A DNA stretch of 64,000 nucleotides. Origin: an uncultured Sphingomonadales bacterium. Its GTDB lineage: Bacteria > Pseudomonadota > Alphaproteobacteria > Sphingomonadales > Sphingomonadaceae. The notes under the pieces were generated by a model that saw nothing but the letters and a program-made list of their open reading frames with translations, had not been told where the DNA came from and did not search any database. The stretch's first letter is position 1. Each line of letters begins with the position of its first letter. Shown in pieces: positions 27,271 through 35,525 of the stretch. The stretch lies in the NCBI GenBank assembly GCA_903832325.1, contig CAILBC010000006.1:88001-152000 (forward strand), written 5' to 3'. Position numbers and translations under genes: made by a program.

Positions 27271-27969
27271 TCATTTGATCGGGATTCGATCTAGCGCCCG
27301 TGCAACCGCGTATCTATCGGCAGAATCTCGAAAGTTTTCCTTCGGTCTTATAACATAATAAGAATAGCCTGCCGCGAGGCTGGCCGCATCGGACCCAACC
27401 CGCTGAGCCAGCGCAAATTTACGCTGCTCGCCGTGAGCCAATTCATAAAGCTGGTATTTAATTTGCTGATCTGCGTTGGAGTCGTCGAGGTCCTTTCCGC
27501 CGTTAAACTGTTTGAACGACGCCTTGCGCGCTGGATCGGTCAGTTGAAACAAGCCATGGCCCTTACCATTCTTGCCGCTTTGCGTAACGGATGCATCCAC
27601 ACCACTTTCCATTTCTGCGTTGGCCGCCAGCGCCGCTGCGAGCGGTGCGGGCAAGCCGTATTTCTTGATGAGGCTGTCGCGAAAATCGGCCGCATGTTCG
27701 GCATGCAGTTCTGCAATTCGCAAACTCAGCAATCCTGTTTGCTTGATTGCCGCCAAAAGCTGATTGGGCGGCAGATGATGTGCCCCAGCGGAAGGCCGAT
27801 CACCCTGCGTTCGAAAACGCGGGGCTGTCACGACAATTTCGTTTCCATTATTTCCTGGCGGATTGCCCGACTCTGCCGCTCCCGCCGCCGGGCCGGACGT
27901 AAACCGTCCTGATTTCGGGTCGTGCCAAGGGTTGCCGCCCTTGTGACCGCTTGTCGCGTCGCCAGCCAT
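27271..27969 (-). CDS. Lysozyme-like protein, predicted secreted antibacterial effector 2
   Basis: 232 residues. The first 68 residues are identical to effector 1. The catalytic domain has diverged but keeps the glutamate (EMESGVDAS), GHGLFQL and the Tyr-rich end (AAGYSYYVIRP). One residue is gained around GGKDLDDSN. The start was chosen as in copy 1 (GGAG before the ATG). A short shared leader joined to variable catalytic domains is typical of polymorphic toxins. Confidence 0.65.
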   Translation of the reverse strand: MAGDATSGHKGGNPWHDPKSGRFTSGPAAGAAESGNPPGNNGNEIVVTAPRFRTQGDRPSAGAHHLPPNQLLAAIKQTGLLSLRIAELHAEHAADFRDSLIKKYGLPAPLAAALAANAEMESGVDASVTQSGKNGKGHGLFQLTDPARKASFKQFNGGKDLDDSNADQQIKYQLYELAHGEQRKFALAQRVGSDAASLAAGYSYYVIRPKENFRDSADRYAVARALDRIPIK

Positions 27970-28346
27970 TTTGATCTCCGTGCCAAATATCTTTGGCTTG
28001 GCCACAATTTCAGGCGGTTTGGATCGCAAGCAGCAAGGTCACCATTGCCGAGAAAAATGCAGCAGGCGATGGAACTGGCTTGAGGGGGCCCGCTGCAAAG
28101 CAGCGGGTCCGGGGGCTCGTCAATGCGACCTCAGCGCACCAGCAGGGGCTACGCTGCACAATCTGGAGGGTTCCGCGCAGCCCCTGCTCCATCGGGCTTG
28201 TGTCATTTCCAACTGGCGGAATTTGCGTCTTCTCTAAATGGCGGGAACAAATTGGCGGGCGCGCTTGGCGGGTCGCTTTCGCCCGGTCCCCCCTGCTGCT
28301 ATTCCGCGCCGTCTGGTCACTCCTTTTTCAGGATCGCGAAATTCCG
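27970..28346. other. 377-bp flank of effector gene 2
   Basis: Up to about 28254 it matches the copy 1 flank, with hairpins at 28087-28110 (loop AAA) and 28141-28188. The remaining 90 bases are unique, GC-rich sequence leading to the VOC gene. No gene is supported. Confidence 0.6.
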
Positions 28347-28742
28347 ATGTTCAGCCATATCATGCTCGGCGCTCGCGATCTCTCGCAAATGGGCCGGTTT
28401 TATGATGCCGTACTGGCAGAGCTTGGCTGGCAGCGCTGCATCGATCACGATTATGGCGATATCGAAGGTTTGCTGTGGCGCGTACCCGGGAAAGCTTTGC
28501 CCGAATTCTGGATCCAGCATCCGTGGAATGGCTTGCCGGCCACCTGGGGCAACGGCACCCAGGTCAGTTTTCTGGCGCCAACTCCGGATGCCGTCACGCG
28601 CGCGCATGCCAGGGCGTTGCGCCATGGCGGGCTTGACGAAGGGGCTCCCGGTTTGCGGCTCCGGTATAGCCCGACCTATTTCGGCGCCTATTGCCGCGAT
28701 CCTGAAGGCAACAAGCTGTGTTTCGTGCACGGCATGGGTTGA
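28347..28742 (+). CDS. VOC (glyoxalase/bleomycin-resistance fold) family protein
   Basis: 131 residues with the paired beta-alpha-beta-beta-beta pattern of the vicinal oxygen chelate fold: FSHIMLGARDL at the start, and YFGAYCRDPEGNKLCFVH at the end with a likely metal ligand. The substrate is not deducible. AGGA lies upstream. It ends one base before the convergent synthase gene. Confidence 0.8.
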   Translation: MFSHIMLGARDLSQMGRFYDAVLAELGWQRCIDHDYGDIEGLLWRVPGKALPEFWIQHPWNGLPATWGNGTQVSFLAPTPDAVTRAHARALRHGGLDEGAPGLRLRYSPTYFGAYCRDPEGNKLCFVHGMG

Positions 28743-29885
28743 TCACCCGATCACGTGCGGCACAAACCGGTCACGGTTGGTGGTGATCCGGCCGCCTTCG
28801 CGGATACCGACGCCGCAGCAGGTGCCATCGACCATCCAGCTGCCGATCACCGGATAGTGGCCATCATGATCGGCCATATCGAGGAATTCCTGATAGATCA
28901 CCGGCCCGGTATAGTGGCCGTCCTGCGCCGCCAGCACTTCGCCGTTGCGGATGATCGATACATTGCCGCCTTCGCGCCCCAGCATCGGCTTTATCACGTG
29001 GTCCAGCCCGGGCGGCGGCGCGGTGAAATTGGCGCCCAGCAGATTGGGATGATCGGGATATAGCTCCCACAATACCGCCAGGATCGCCTTGTTGCTCCAC
29101 AGCATTTTCCAGATCGGCTCTATCCACAGCGTGCCGTGCGGATCGGCGGCAATGTTGCGGCCAAACGCTTCGGCCGCCAGCCATTCCCAGGGATAGAGCT
29201 TGAACAGCGTGGATATCGGCACCAATTCCCGATCGAAAAAGCCTCCATCGGCGCCCGATGCCCAGCCGATGTCACGCATGGTCAGGCGCTTCACATTCAC
29301 CCCCGCCTCCCGCGCGATATCCATCATGTAGGCGGTGGTCAGCGTGTCCTCGCCAGCGCTGTCTTCCACGTGCGCAAAATGGACCAGGCGGTCGGGCAGA
29401 TCGGGTGCAATCGCCTGCCAGCGCGCAACCAGCGCCTCGTGAATGCGGTTGTACTGGTCGCTTTGCGGCAGCACGTCCTCTTTCCAGTACCATTGCACCA
29501 GCGACGCCTCGACCAGCGAGGTCGGCGTGTCGCAATTGTATTCAAACAGGCGCGGCACCCCGTCGTGGCCCAGCCCCAGATCGAACCGGCCATGATTGAG
29601 CGCCGGCGGCTCGGTGTCCCATGCATCGCGGATCAGCGGCACGCACCAATCGGGAATGCCGAAGCGCGCAAACAGGTTGTGGCTGATCACCCGGTCGCCC
29701 GCGGCGATGAACATCTGGTGCAGTTCTTCGCTCGCGGCGGCAATGCGGTCGGTTTCGGCCTCGGTCAGGGTATAATACGTGCCTTCGGACCAGTATGGCT
29801 GATCATCGGCGCTGTGCCAGACAAAGCCCAGTGCCTCGACTTTGGCTTGCCAATCGGGCCGCGCGGCGATGGTGTGGCGCTGCAT
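28743..29885 (-). CDS. Glutathionylspermidine synthase-like ATP-grasp protein (YgiC/YjfC type)
   Basis: 380 residues matching the C-terminal synthetase half of glutathionylspermidine synthases, as in E. coli YgiC. Family blocks seen are RFDLGLG, LFEYNCDTPTSLVEAS, WKMLWSNKAILAVLWELYPDHPNLL, KPMLGREGGNVSI and GSWMVDGTCCGVGIRE. The amidase half is missing, so it ligates an unknown peptide or amine, not necessarily spermidine. It follows the YgiB-like gene by three bases, the pairing also found in E. coli. Confidence 0.85.
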   Translation of the reverse strand: MQRHTIAARPDWQAKVEALGFVWHSADDQPYWSEGTYYTLTEAETDRIAAASEELHQMFIAAGDRVISHNLFARFGIPDWCVPLIRDAWDTEPPALNHGRFDLGLGHDGVPRLFEYNCDTPTSLVEASLVQWYWKEDVLPQSDQYNRIHEALVARWQAIAPDLPDRLVHFAHVEDSAGEDTLTTAYMMDIAREAGVNVKRLTMRDIGWASGADGGFFDRELVPISTLFKLYPWEWLAAEAFGRNIAADPHGTLWIEPIWKMLWSNKAILAVLWELYPDHPNLLGANFTAPPPGLDHVIKPMLGREGGNVSIIRNGEVLAAQDGHYTGPVIYQEFLDMADHDGHYPVIGSWMVDGTCCGVGIREGGRITTNRDRFVPHVIG

Positions 29886-29888
29886 GGC

Positions 29889-30425
29889 CTATTCGCCCGC
29901 CCCGCCCCCATGGCCTGAACCATGCGATCCGAAAGCCTCTCCAAAACTGCCGAAGCCGCCATGGCTGATCCCTGCCGAAGGGGCGGAATAGACTTTGCCG
30001 CCGCTGCTGCCGGAATTGCCACCGCCGCCGGCGCTGCCAGCCGCGCCGGCGCTGCCAGCCGCTCCCGCGCCAAACGCGGCGCCAGAGCCGCCCTTTGGCC
30101 CGGTGCTGAACGGGCTGGAAATCACCTGCCCCACCGCGGGCGCGGAATAGGACCGGTTGATATAGATCCAGCCGGCATGCCCGCCATAGGAATGGCCATA
30201 GCCCCCGTTATAGCTGCCCTGCTGGCACGCCACATCGGGCAGGCGTCGCCCCTGCGCATCGGTGCAGACGCGCCATTGGCCATCATCATGCGAGGAACAG
30301 CCGGAAATTGTTGCGGCAAGGCCCACGAGCATCGCCAGGCCGGCCGGGTCGGGCTTTCGCGCCGCAATCTGCGCGGCAATGCGCCGTTTTCGGCCATTGC
30401 CCTGTGGATCATCATCGCGGTTCAT
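29889..30425 (-). CDS. YgiB-like lipoprotein (DUF1190 type), Gly/Ser-rich
   Basis: 178 residues with a hydrophobic segment ending in SGCSS (a probable lipobox near residue 43 after a long basic start). A central region has paired Cys and GGYGHSYGGHAGWIYINRS, then a Gly/Ala/Ser-rich low-complexity stretch ends in a GGFGSFGEAFGSHGSGH tail like the GGFG end of YgiB. Role unknown; the co-occurrence with YgiC is the main support. Confidence 0.6.
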   Translation of the reverse strand: MNRDDDPQGNGRKRRIAAQIAARKPDPAGLAMLVGLAATISGCSSHDDGQWRVCTDAQGRRLPDVACQQGSYNGGYGHSYGGHAGWIYINRSYSAPAVGQVISSPFSTGPKGGSGAAFGAGAAGSAGAAGSAGGGGNSGSSGGKVYSAPSAGISHGGFGSFGEAFGSHGSGHGGGAGE

Positions 30426-30542
30426 GCGTAGCCCCCCTGCCCGGAGGAACCTAACCCATGACCGCGGCGCATAACAAGCCCGCGAACGAAGCCTGTGCCT
30501 GCCCGGAGCAGGTTCCCCGTGGCGTGATTACCCGCGCGTGCC

Positions 30543-30719
30543 TCAGTGCGTGGTAACCGGCCCGCGCAAGGCGCAGCGCGCCTCATCCAGTTTGGCGGCG
30601 ACGACATCGAGATGCTCGTGATCGAGCAGCATTATCGCGCGGTCGAGCAGATCGAGCGCCTGGGCAACGACGTCCTTGCGCGAAAGGACCGCCAAATCGT
30701 CGAAGCGCCTTTCTTCCAT
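30543..30719 (-). CDS. Small hypothetical protein (58 aa)
   Basis: A helical, charged, Leu/Asp-rich protein (EERRFDDLAVLSRKDVVAQAL and onward) without a signal or membrane segment. GAGGG lies nine bases before the chosen ATG; a GTG two codons upstream is possible. Base composition and codon use fit a real gene. It is divergent from mazG. Family not recognised. Confidence 0.55.
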   Translation of the reverse strand: MEERRFDDLAVLSRKDVVAQALDLLDRAIMLLDHEHLDVVAAKLDEARCALRGPVTTH

Positions 30720-30984
30720 TGTCACGGTCCCTCATGCGACGCGGATGGTTTGTGGTTAAGATCCTGCGTCTCACTTGCCCATGCCGCAAAACGGCCCCGC
30801 ACTTCGACAGGAAATGGTGCCAAAATGAGTTTCGGGCCAAGGGATGCCTCCATTTTCGGGCATTATGGTTCAGGATGGTGAAATGCGGCGCAAATACCCC
30901 GCTTTTGCGCGCTGCACCCTTGCCAAGCCGGCCACCACTTGCCAGCCCCGGAAAAGCAACCAACACCACAGCCGGGGCCCGTTG

Positions 30985-31809
30985 ATGACCGCCAATCCCG
31001 ATCTGCAAAACCGCCAGGCCATGGACCGGCTGATCGCCATCATGGCCACCTTGCGCGATCCCGTCGCCGGTTGCGAATGGGATCTGGCGCAGAATTTCGC
31101 CACGATCGCGCCCTATACCATTGAAGAAGCGTATGAAGTGGCCGACGCCATCGCGCGCGACGATATGACCGCCCTGCGCGAGGAATTGGGCGATCTGTTG
31201 CTCCAGGTGGTGTTCCACAGCCGGATGGCGCAGGAAGCTGGCCATTTCGCCTTTGCCGATGTGGCCGATGCAATTTCCAACAAGATGGAGGCGCGCCACC
31301 CGCATATCTTTGCCCCGCATAGTCCTGATGGCGCCGATGATGCCGGCCGGTCGCGCCAGGAACGCTGGGAAAATGCCAAGGCCGCCGAACGCGCCGCGAA
31401 GGGCGCAACCAGCGCGCTGGACGGTGTGGCGCTGGCCCTGCCTGCGTTGATGCGTGCCGAAAAACTGCAAAAACGCGCCGCGCGCGTCGGGTTTGACTGG
31501 CCCGATCCGGCAGGTCCCTCGGCCAAACTGGCAGAGGAAACCGCCGAACTGGCCGAAGCCGCCGATGCCGCACACCGCGAGGAAGAAGCCGGCGATCTGC
31601 TGTTTGCCGCGGTCAATCTGGTGCGCGCCTATGGCATCGCACCCGAAGAAGCCCTGGCGCGCGGCAATGCCAAGTTTGAACGCCGGTTCCGCGCAATGGA
31701 GGCGCTGGCCGGCGGTTCGCTCGCCGGACATGATCTCGAAGCGCAGGAAGCGCTGTGGCAGGCAGTGAAAGCTGCCGAACGCGCCGCCCAAAGCCATGGA
31801 AAAACCTGA
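30985..31809 (+). CDS. mazG: Nucleoside triphosphate pyrophosphohydrolase MazG
   Basis: 274 residues with two MazG folds. The first has the EExx...ExxD metal-binding pattern (TIEEAYEVADAI and LREELGDLLLQVVFHSRM), and a second set lies near residues 175-215 (EETAELAEAAD, EEEAGDLLFAAVNLVR). It hydrolyses NTPs and dNTPs to NMP and PPi. The start was chosen at the methionine beginning the conserved domain; the upstream frame is non-coding. The stop lies in a tandem repeat. Confidence 0.93.
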   Translation: MTANPDLQNRQAMDRLIAIMATLRDPVAGCEWDLAQNFATIAPYTIEEAYEVADAIARDDMTALREELGDLLLQVVFHSRMAQEAGHFAFADVADAISNKMEARHPHIFAPHSPDGADDAGRSRQERWENAKAAERAAKGATSALDGVALALPALMRAEKLQKRAARVGFDWPDPAGPSAKLAEETAELAEAADAAHREEEAGDLLFAAVNLVRAYGIAPEEALARGNAKFERRFRAMEALAGGSLAGHDLEAQEALWQAVKAAERAAQSHGKT

Positions 31810-31856
31810 AGCCTCCCGGGAAAAACCTGAAGCCCGGGGAAAACCTGAAGCCCGCG
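31798..31856. repeat. Three imperfect tandem units at the mazG end
   Basis: Three units of 18-21 bases, each GGAAAA(A)CCTGAAGCC followed by a short GC tail. The first contains the mazG TGA stop. They fill the gap to the convergent hflX stop. Confidence 0.85.
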
Positions 31857-31862
31857 TAAAAC

Positions 31863-33248
31863 TTAAAGACTGTAGAACCGCCCCAGTTCGCGCGGAGTAA
31901 GCCGCACGCGGATGCGCGATGCGGGAAGGCCGCCGGAATCTTCGCCGGTGCGTTCCGACAGCACATCGCCATGCGCATGGAGCCAGGCCAGTTTCTGCCC
32001 GTCGGCCATTGGAATGGTCAGATCGAGCGTCTGCGCGCTGCCGGTCAACAGCTTGCCCAGCAGAGCGATCAGATCGGCCACCCCTTCCCCGGTTGCTGCC
32101 GAAATCGGCACCGCCGGCCGTTCCGGCACATCGTGCGCGATCAGATCGCGACGCATCGCCCGATCATCGTCCGACAGCAGATCGACTTTGTTCCACGCCT
32201 CGATAATCGGCACTCTCCGGCCATCGCCATCCCCATCCCCATCGCCAGAAACGCCATCGCCTGATCCATTGTCGGCAATCACGCCCAGATCGGCCAGGAT
32301 CGCCTCAACCTCGCGACGTTGATCGTCGCTGGCCGGATTGGCGACATCGCGCACGTGCACGATCACATCGGCGGCGGTAACTTCCTCCAGCGTGGCGCGA
32401 AATGCGGCGACAAGCTGCGTCGGCAAGTCGGAAATAAAGCCCACCGTGTCCGACAGGATCGCCTTGTCCACCCCGGGCAGGCGGATTGCGCGCATCGTGG
32501 GGTCGAGCGTGGCAAACAGCAGGTCTTCGGCCATCACCGCCGCCCCGGTCAACCGGTTGAACAGTGTCGATTTTCCGGCGTTGGTATACCCCACCAGCGC
32601 GATCACCGGCCAGGGCGCGCGCTGGCGCCGTTCGCGATGCAGCCCGCGCGTGCGGCGCACTTGTTCGAGTTCACGGCGGATGCGCGCCATGCGCCCGCGA
32701 ATCAGGCGGCGGTCCGCCTCGATCTGGGTTTCGCCCGGCCCGCCAAGAAAGCCGAAGCCGCCGCGTTGCCGTTCAAGGTGGGTCCACGATCGCACCAGAC
32801 GGCCCGCCTGGTAATCCAGATGGGCCAGTTCAACTTGCAGGCGCCCTTCGGCGGTGGCCGCGCGTTCGCCAAAAATTTCGAGGATCAGCCCGGTGCGGTC
32901 GATCACCTTGCGGCCAAGCCGTTCCTCCAGATTGCGCTGCTGGATTGCCGACAGCGCGCCATCGACCACCACCAGATCGGCGCCGGACTGGGTGCAGGCC
33001 GTGCCGATCTTTTCCACCTGGCCTTCACCAAACAGCGTGGCCGGACGCACCGCGCGGATTGGCAGGGCAAAGGCATCGACCACCTCCAGCCCGATGGCGC
33101 GGGCAAGGCCGCAGGCTTCTTCCAGCCGCGATTCGATGTCTGCGCCCTGCCGCTGGCGCATGTCGGGCACGACCACCACTGCCGGTGCGCCGCGCGCGAC
33201 TTCGCCTTTCAGATCATCAGGATTACGCCCGAATTCAAAACCTGTCAT
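31863..33248 (-). CDS. hflX: GTPase HflX
   Basis: 461 residues: an N-terminal HflX domain (GxGQVEKI type motif FGEGQVEKIG at 73-82), a coiled linker with FLGGPGETQIEADRR, and a GTPase domain with G1 GYTNAGKST (220-228), DTVGF (G3) and NKVD (G4). It is a ribosome-splitting and rescue GTPase under stress. An acidic NGSGDGVSGDGDGDGDG insert sits between G3 and G4. It lies downstream of hfq, as in many proteobacteria. Confidence 0.95.
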   Translation of the reverse strand: MTGFEFGRNPDDLKGEVARGAPAVVVVPDMRQRQGADIESRLEEACGLARAIGLEVVDAFALPIRAVRPATLFGEGQVEKIGTACTQSGADLVVVDGALSAIQQRNLEERLGRKVIDRTGLILEIFGERAATAEGRLQVELAHLDYQAGRLVRSWTHLERQRGGFGFLGGPGETQIEADRRLIRGRMARIRRELEQVRRTRGLHRERRQRAPWPVIALVGYTNAGKSTLFNRLTGAAVMAEDLLFATLDPTMRAIRLPGVDKAILSDTVGFISDLPTQLVAAFRATLEEVTAADVIVHVRDVANPASDDQRREVEAILADLGVIADNGSGDGVSGDGDGDGDGRRVPIIEAWNKVDLLSDDDRAMRRDLIAHDVPERPAVPISAATGEGVADLIALLGKLLTGSAQTLDLTIPMADGQKLAWLHAHGDVLSERTGEDSGGLPASRIRVRLTPRELGRFYSL

Positions 33249-33256
33249 TCAGACAA

Positions 33257-33280
33257 GACCACTGGCAGGACCACTGGCAG
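33257..33280. repeat. 12-bp tandem repeat between hfq and hflX
   Basis: Two perfect copies of GACCACTGGCAG. Confidence 0.8.
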
Positions 33281-33303
33281 ATGGGCCACAGGAAGGGTGC
33301 CCA

Positions 33304-33882
33304 TCAGGCGCTTTCGCCGTCCCAATCGCCCGACAGATCGACATGCCCGGCGGGCTGGATGGTCGAAACTGCGTGCTTGTAGGCCAGTTGCACATAGCCT
33401 TCGCGTTCCAGCAGCATGCAGAACAAGTCATAGGCGGCAACTTTGCCTTGCAGCATCACGCCATTGACCAGGAACATGGTCACCTGCACCCCGGCATCGC
33501 GCACGCTTGACAGGAACACGTCCTGCAACAGCCGCTTGCGGTTGTTTTCATCACCGCCGGCCTGGAAATGCGCGACCGAAAGCTGCTGCCCGGGCATGAT
33601 CGTGCTGATCGCATGCTTGTAGACGAGCTGCGACTGGCCATCGCGGCGCAGCAGGATCGAAAAATTGTCAAACCAGGTCACAATACCCTGCAGCTTGACC
33701 CCCTTCACCAGAAACATGGTGACCGGTACCTTGTTCTTGCGCAGATGGTTGAGGAACACGTCTTGCAGGTTCTGGCCCTTCACCCCGGGGGTGACGGCAA
33801 TCTGCGCCGCAGCGGGTGCGGCATCGAGTTCATCTTCGGCCTTGGTGGCGCGGGGGCGTGCGGTGAGCGTGCGTCCGGTCAT
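33304..33882 (-). CDS. hfq: Tandem-domain Hfq RNA chaperone
   Basis: 192 residues, about twice the usual length, because two complete Sm/Hfq domains lie in one chain (about 37-97 and 116-177), joined by a linker of about 18 residues. Each has the LQD start, the LQG strand turn, the central Phe and the YKHA Sm2 motif (88-91; 168-171). Domain 1 keeps the basic rim (LRKNK); domain 2 has lost most of it (VRDAG). Hfq pairs small RNAs with mRNAs as a hexameric ring; three such chains could make a six-domain ring (inference). Located between ntrX and hflX. Confidence 0.93.
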   Translation of the reverse strand: MTGRTLTARPRATKAEDELDAAPAAAQIAVTPGVKGQNLQDVFLNHLRKNKVPVTMFLVKGVKLQGIVTWFDNFSILLRRDGQSQLVYKHAISTIMPGQQLSVAHFQAGGDENNRKRLLQDVFLSSVRDAGVQVTMFLVNGVMLQGKVAAYDLFCMLLEREGYVQLAYKHAVSTIQPAGHVDLSGDWDGESA

Positions 33883-34116
33883 TTTTGCGTGACTCCGTTT
33901 GTTTTGGCTAGGCTGCCGCCGTGGCGGAAACTTTCGCGATCTGGCCCGGTACTTTTCGAAGCCATGGGCCCGATCGGCACCGCGCCGCTGTCACCCCGGT
34001 GTATAGCCGCCACCGGCCACCCGCGTAAACCGCGAAGTGTGTCGCGGCCCCCTTTCCCGCTTGCAAAAACAGGTGAAGCGAAGGGTTTGCGCGCCGAATG
34101 CCGGGTTGCGGCGGGG

Positions 34117-35511
34117 TCAGCCGGCCTCTTCCTCTTCTTCCTCCTCACGCCGTTCGGCCATGCCCAGCATTTTCAATTTGCGGTGCAATGCCGACCGTTC
34201 CATGCCGATAAAGCTGGCCGTCTTGGAAATGTTTCCCGAAAAACGGCGGATCTGGACGCGCAGATATTCGCGTTCAAAGTTTTCGCGCGCCTCACGCAGC
34301 GGCACCCCCATCAGCGAGGCAGAGCCGCTGTCCCCTGCCAGCGGGGTGCTGACGATTTCGGCGGGCAGCATGTCCGCCTCGATTCGCGCCAGCCGTCCGC
34401 GCGGGGCGAGAATCATCGTGCGCTCCACCACATTGCGCAATTGCCGCACATTGCCGGGCCAGTCATAGCTTTGCAGCGCGGCCATCGCCTCGGACGCGAC
34501 GGCCGGGGCATTCAGCCCCTGTTCGCTGGCAAACCGGGCAAAGAAATGGTCGATCAGCGCCGGAATATCGTCGCGCCGGTCACACAGCGAAGGGATCGCC
34601 ACGGGCACCACGTTCAGCCGGTAGAACAAGTCTTCGCGAAACCGCCGTTCGGTGATTTCGGTTTCAAGCGGGCGCGAACTGGACGAAACCACGCGCACAT
34701 CGACGCGGATCTGGCGATGGCCGCCCACGCGCACAAAGGCCTGCTCGGTCAGAACGCGCAAGATCCGCGCCTGGCTCGATGCCGGCATGTCGGCCACTTC
34801 ATCCAGGAACAGCGTGCCGCCATCGGCCATTTCGAGCAGGCCTGCACGCACCAGCTTGCCATCGGCCTCTTCACCAAACAGTTCCTGTTCGAACCGTTCG
34901 GGCGTGATGCGCGCGGAATTGACTGTGACAAAGGCGCTTTCCGCGCGCGTGCTCCAGCTGTGGAGCAACCGCGCGGCCACTTCCTTGCCCGATCCCGCCG
35001 GCCCGGTGATCAGCACGCGGCTGCCGGTATGCGCCACCCGTTTCAGCGTGGCGCGCACGCCGTTGATCGCCGGGGAATTGCCGGTAAATTCGTCCGACAT
35101 CACGAAATCACGGCGCAGGCGCGCGTTTTCCCGGCGCAGGCGTTCGGTTTCGGTGGCGCGTTCCACCAGCAGCAGCAGGCGTTCGGCCTCAAACGGCTTT
35201 TCGATGAAATCCATTGCGCCGCGGCTGATCGCGGAAACCGCGGTATCGATATTGCCGTGGCCCGAAAAGATCAGCACCGGCAATTCGGGTTCGCGTTTCT
35301 TGATTTCGTCGAGCACTTCCAGCCCGTCCATCGGGCTGCCGTGCAGCCACACATCGAGCAGCACCAGGCTGGGCCGGCGTTCGTCGATTGCAGCCAGCGC
35401 GGCAATGCTGTCTCCGGCGGTGCGGCACGAATAGCCCTCATCGCTCAGCACGCCCGCAACGAGTTCGCGGATATCGCGTTCATCGTCGACGATCAGGATA
35501 TCAAGGGCCAT
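34117..35511 (-). CDS. ntrX: Response regulator NtrX (no GAFTGA loop)
   Basis: 464 residues: a receiver domain (phospho-acceptor Asp53), an AAA+ sigma-54-activator-like domain (Walker A GPAGSGKE at 170-177, Walker B GTLFLDEVADMP) and a C-terminal Fis-type helix-turn-helix, followed by a Glu-rich tail. Where NtrC has GAFTGA, this protein reads EEADGKLVRAG, so contact with sigma-54 is doubtful and it may act as a repressor or a sigma-70-type regulator. ATG chosen with AAGGA upstream. Partner of NtrY. Confidence 0.9.
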   Translation of the reverse strand: MALDILIVDDERDIRELVAGVLSDEGYSCRTAGDSIAALAAIDERRPSLVLLDVWLHGSPMDGLEVLDEIKKREPELPVLIFSGHGNIDTAVSAISRGAMDFIEKPFEAERLLLLVERATETERLRRENARLRRDFVMSDEFTGNSPAINGVRATLKRVAHTGSRVLITGPAGSGKEVAARLLHSWSTRAESAFVTVNSARITPERFEQELFGEEADGKLVRAGLLEMADGGTLFLDEVADMPASSQARILRVLTEQAFVRVGGHRQIRVDVRVVSSSSRPLETEITERRFREDLFYRLNVVPVAIPSLCDRRDDIPALIDHFFARFASEQGLNAPAVASEAMAALQSYDWPGNVRQLRNVVERTMILAPRGRLARIEADMLPAEIVSTPLAGDSGSASLMGVPLREARENFEREYLRVQIRRFSGNISKTASFIGMERSALHRKLKMLGMAERREEEEEEEAG

Positions 35512-35525
35512 GAACTGCTTGTCCT

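Larger units (their letters stand above)
24933..28254. repeat. Tandem duplication of about 1655 bp (two copies)
   Basis: Copy 1 runs from 24933 to 26587 and copy 2 from 26588 to about 28254. The first 360 bases of each copy are nearly identical at a constant offset of 1655. The centres, covering the 3' parts of both genes, differ clearly, and the right flanks are again similar with scattered changes. The whole block is visibly richer in A/T than its surroundings, suggesting acquisition. Confidence 0.9.

Noticed and set aside
24933..28254. CRISPR or integron array as explanation for the repeated block
   Set aside because: Only two long copies exist, without short regular repeats and spacers. 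The inverted repeats lack the attC core sites, and no integrase lies nearby.
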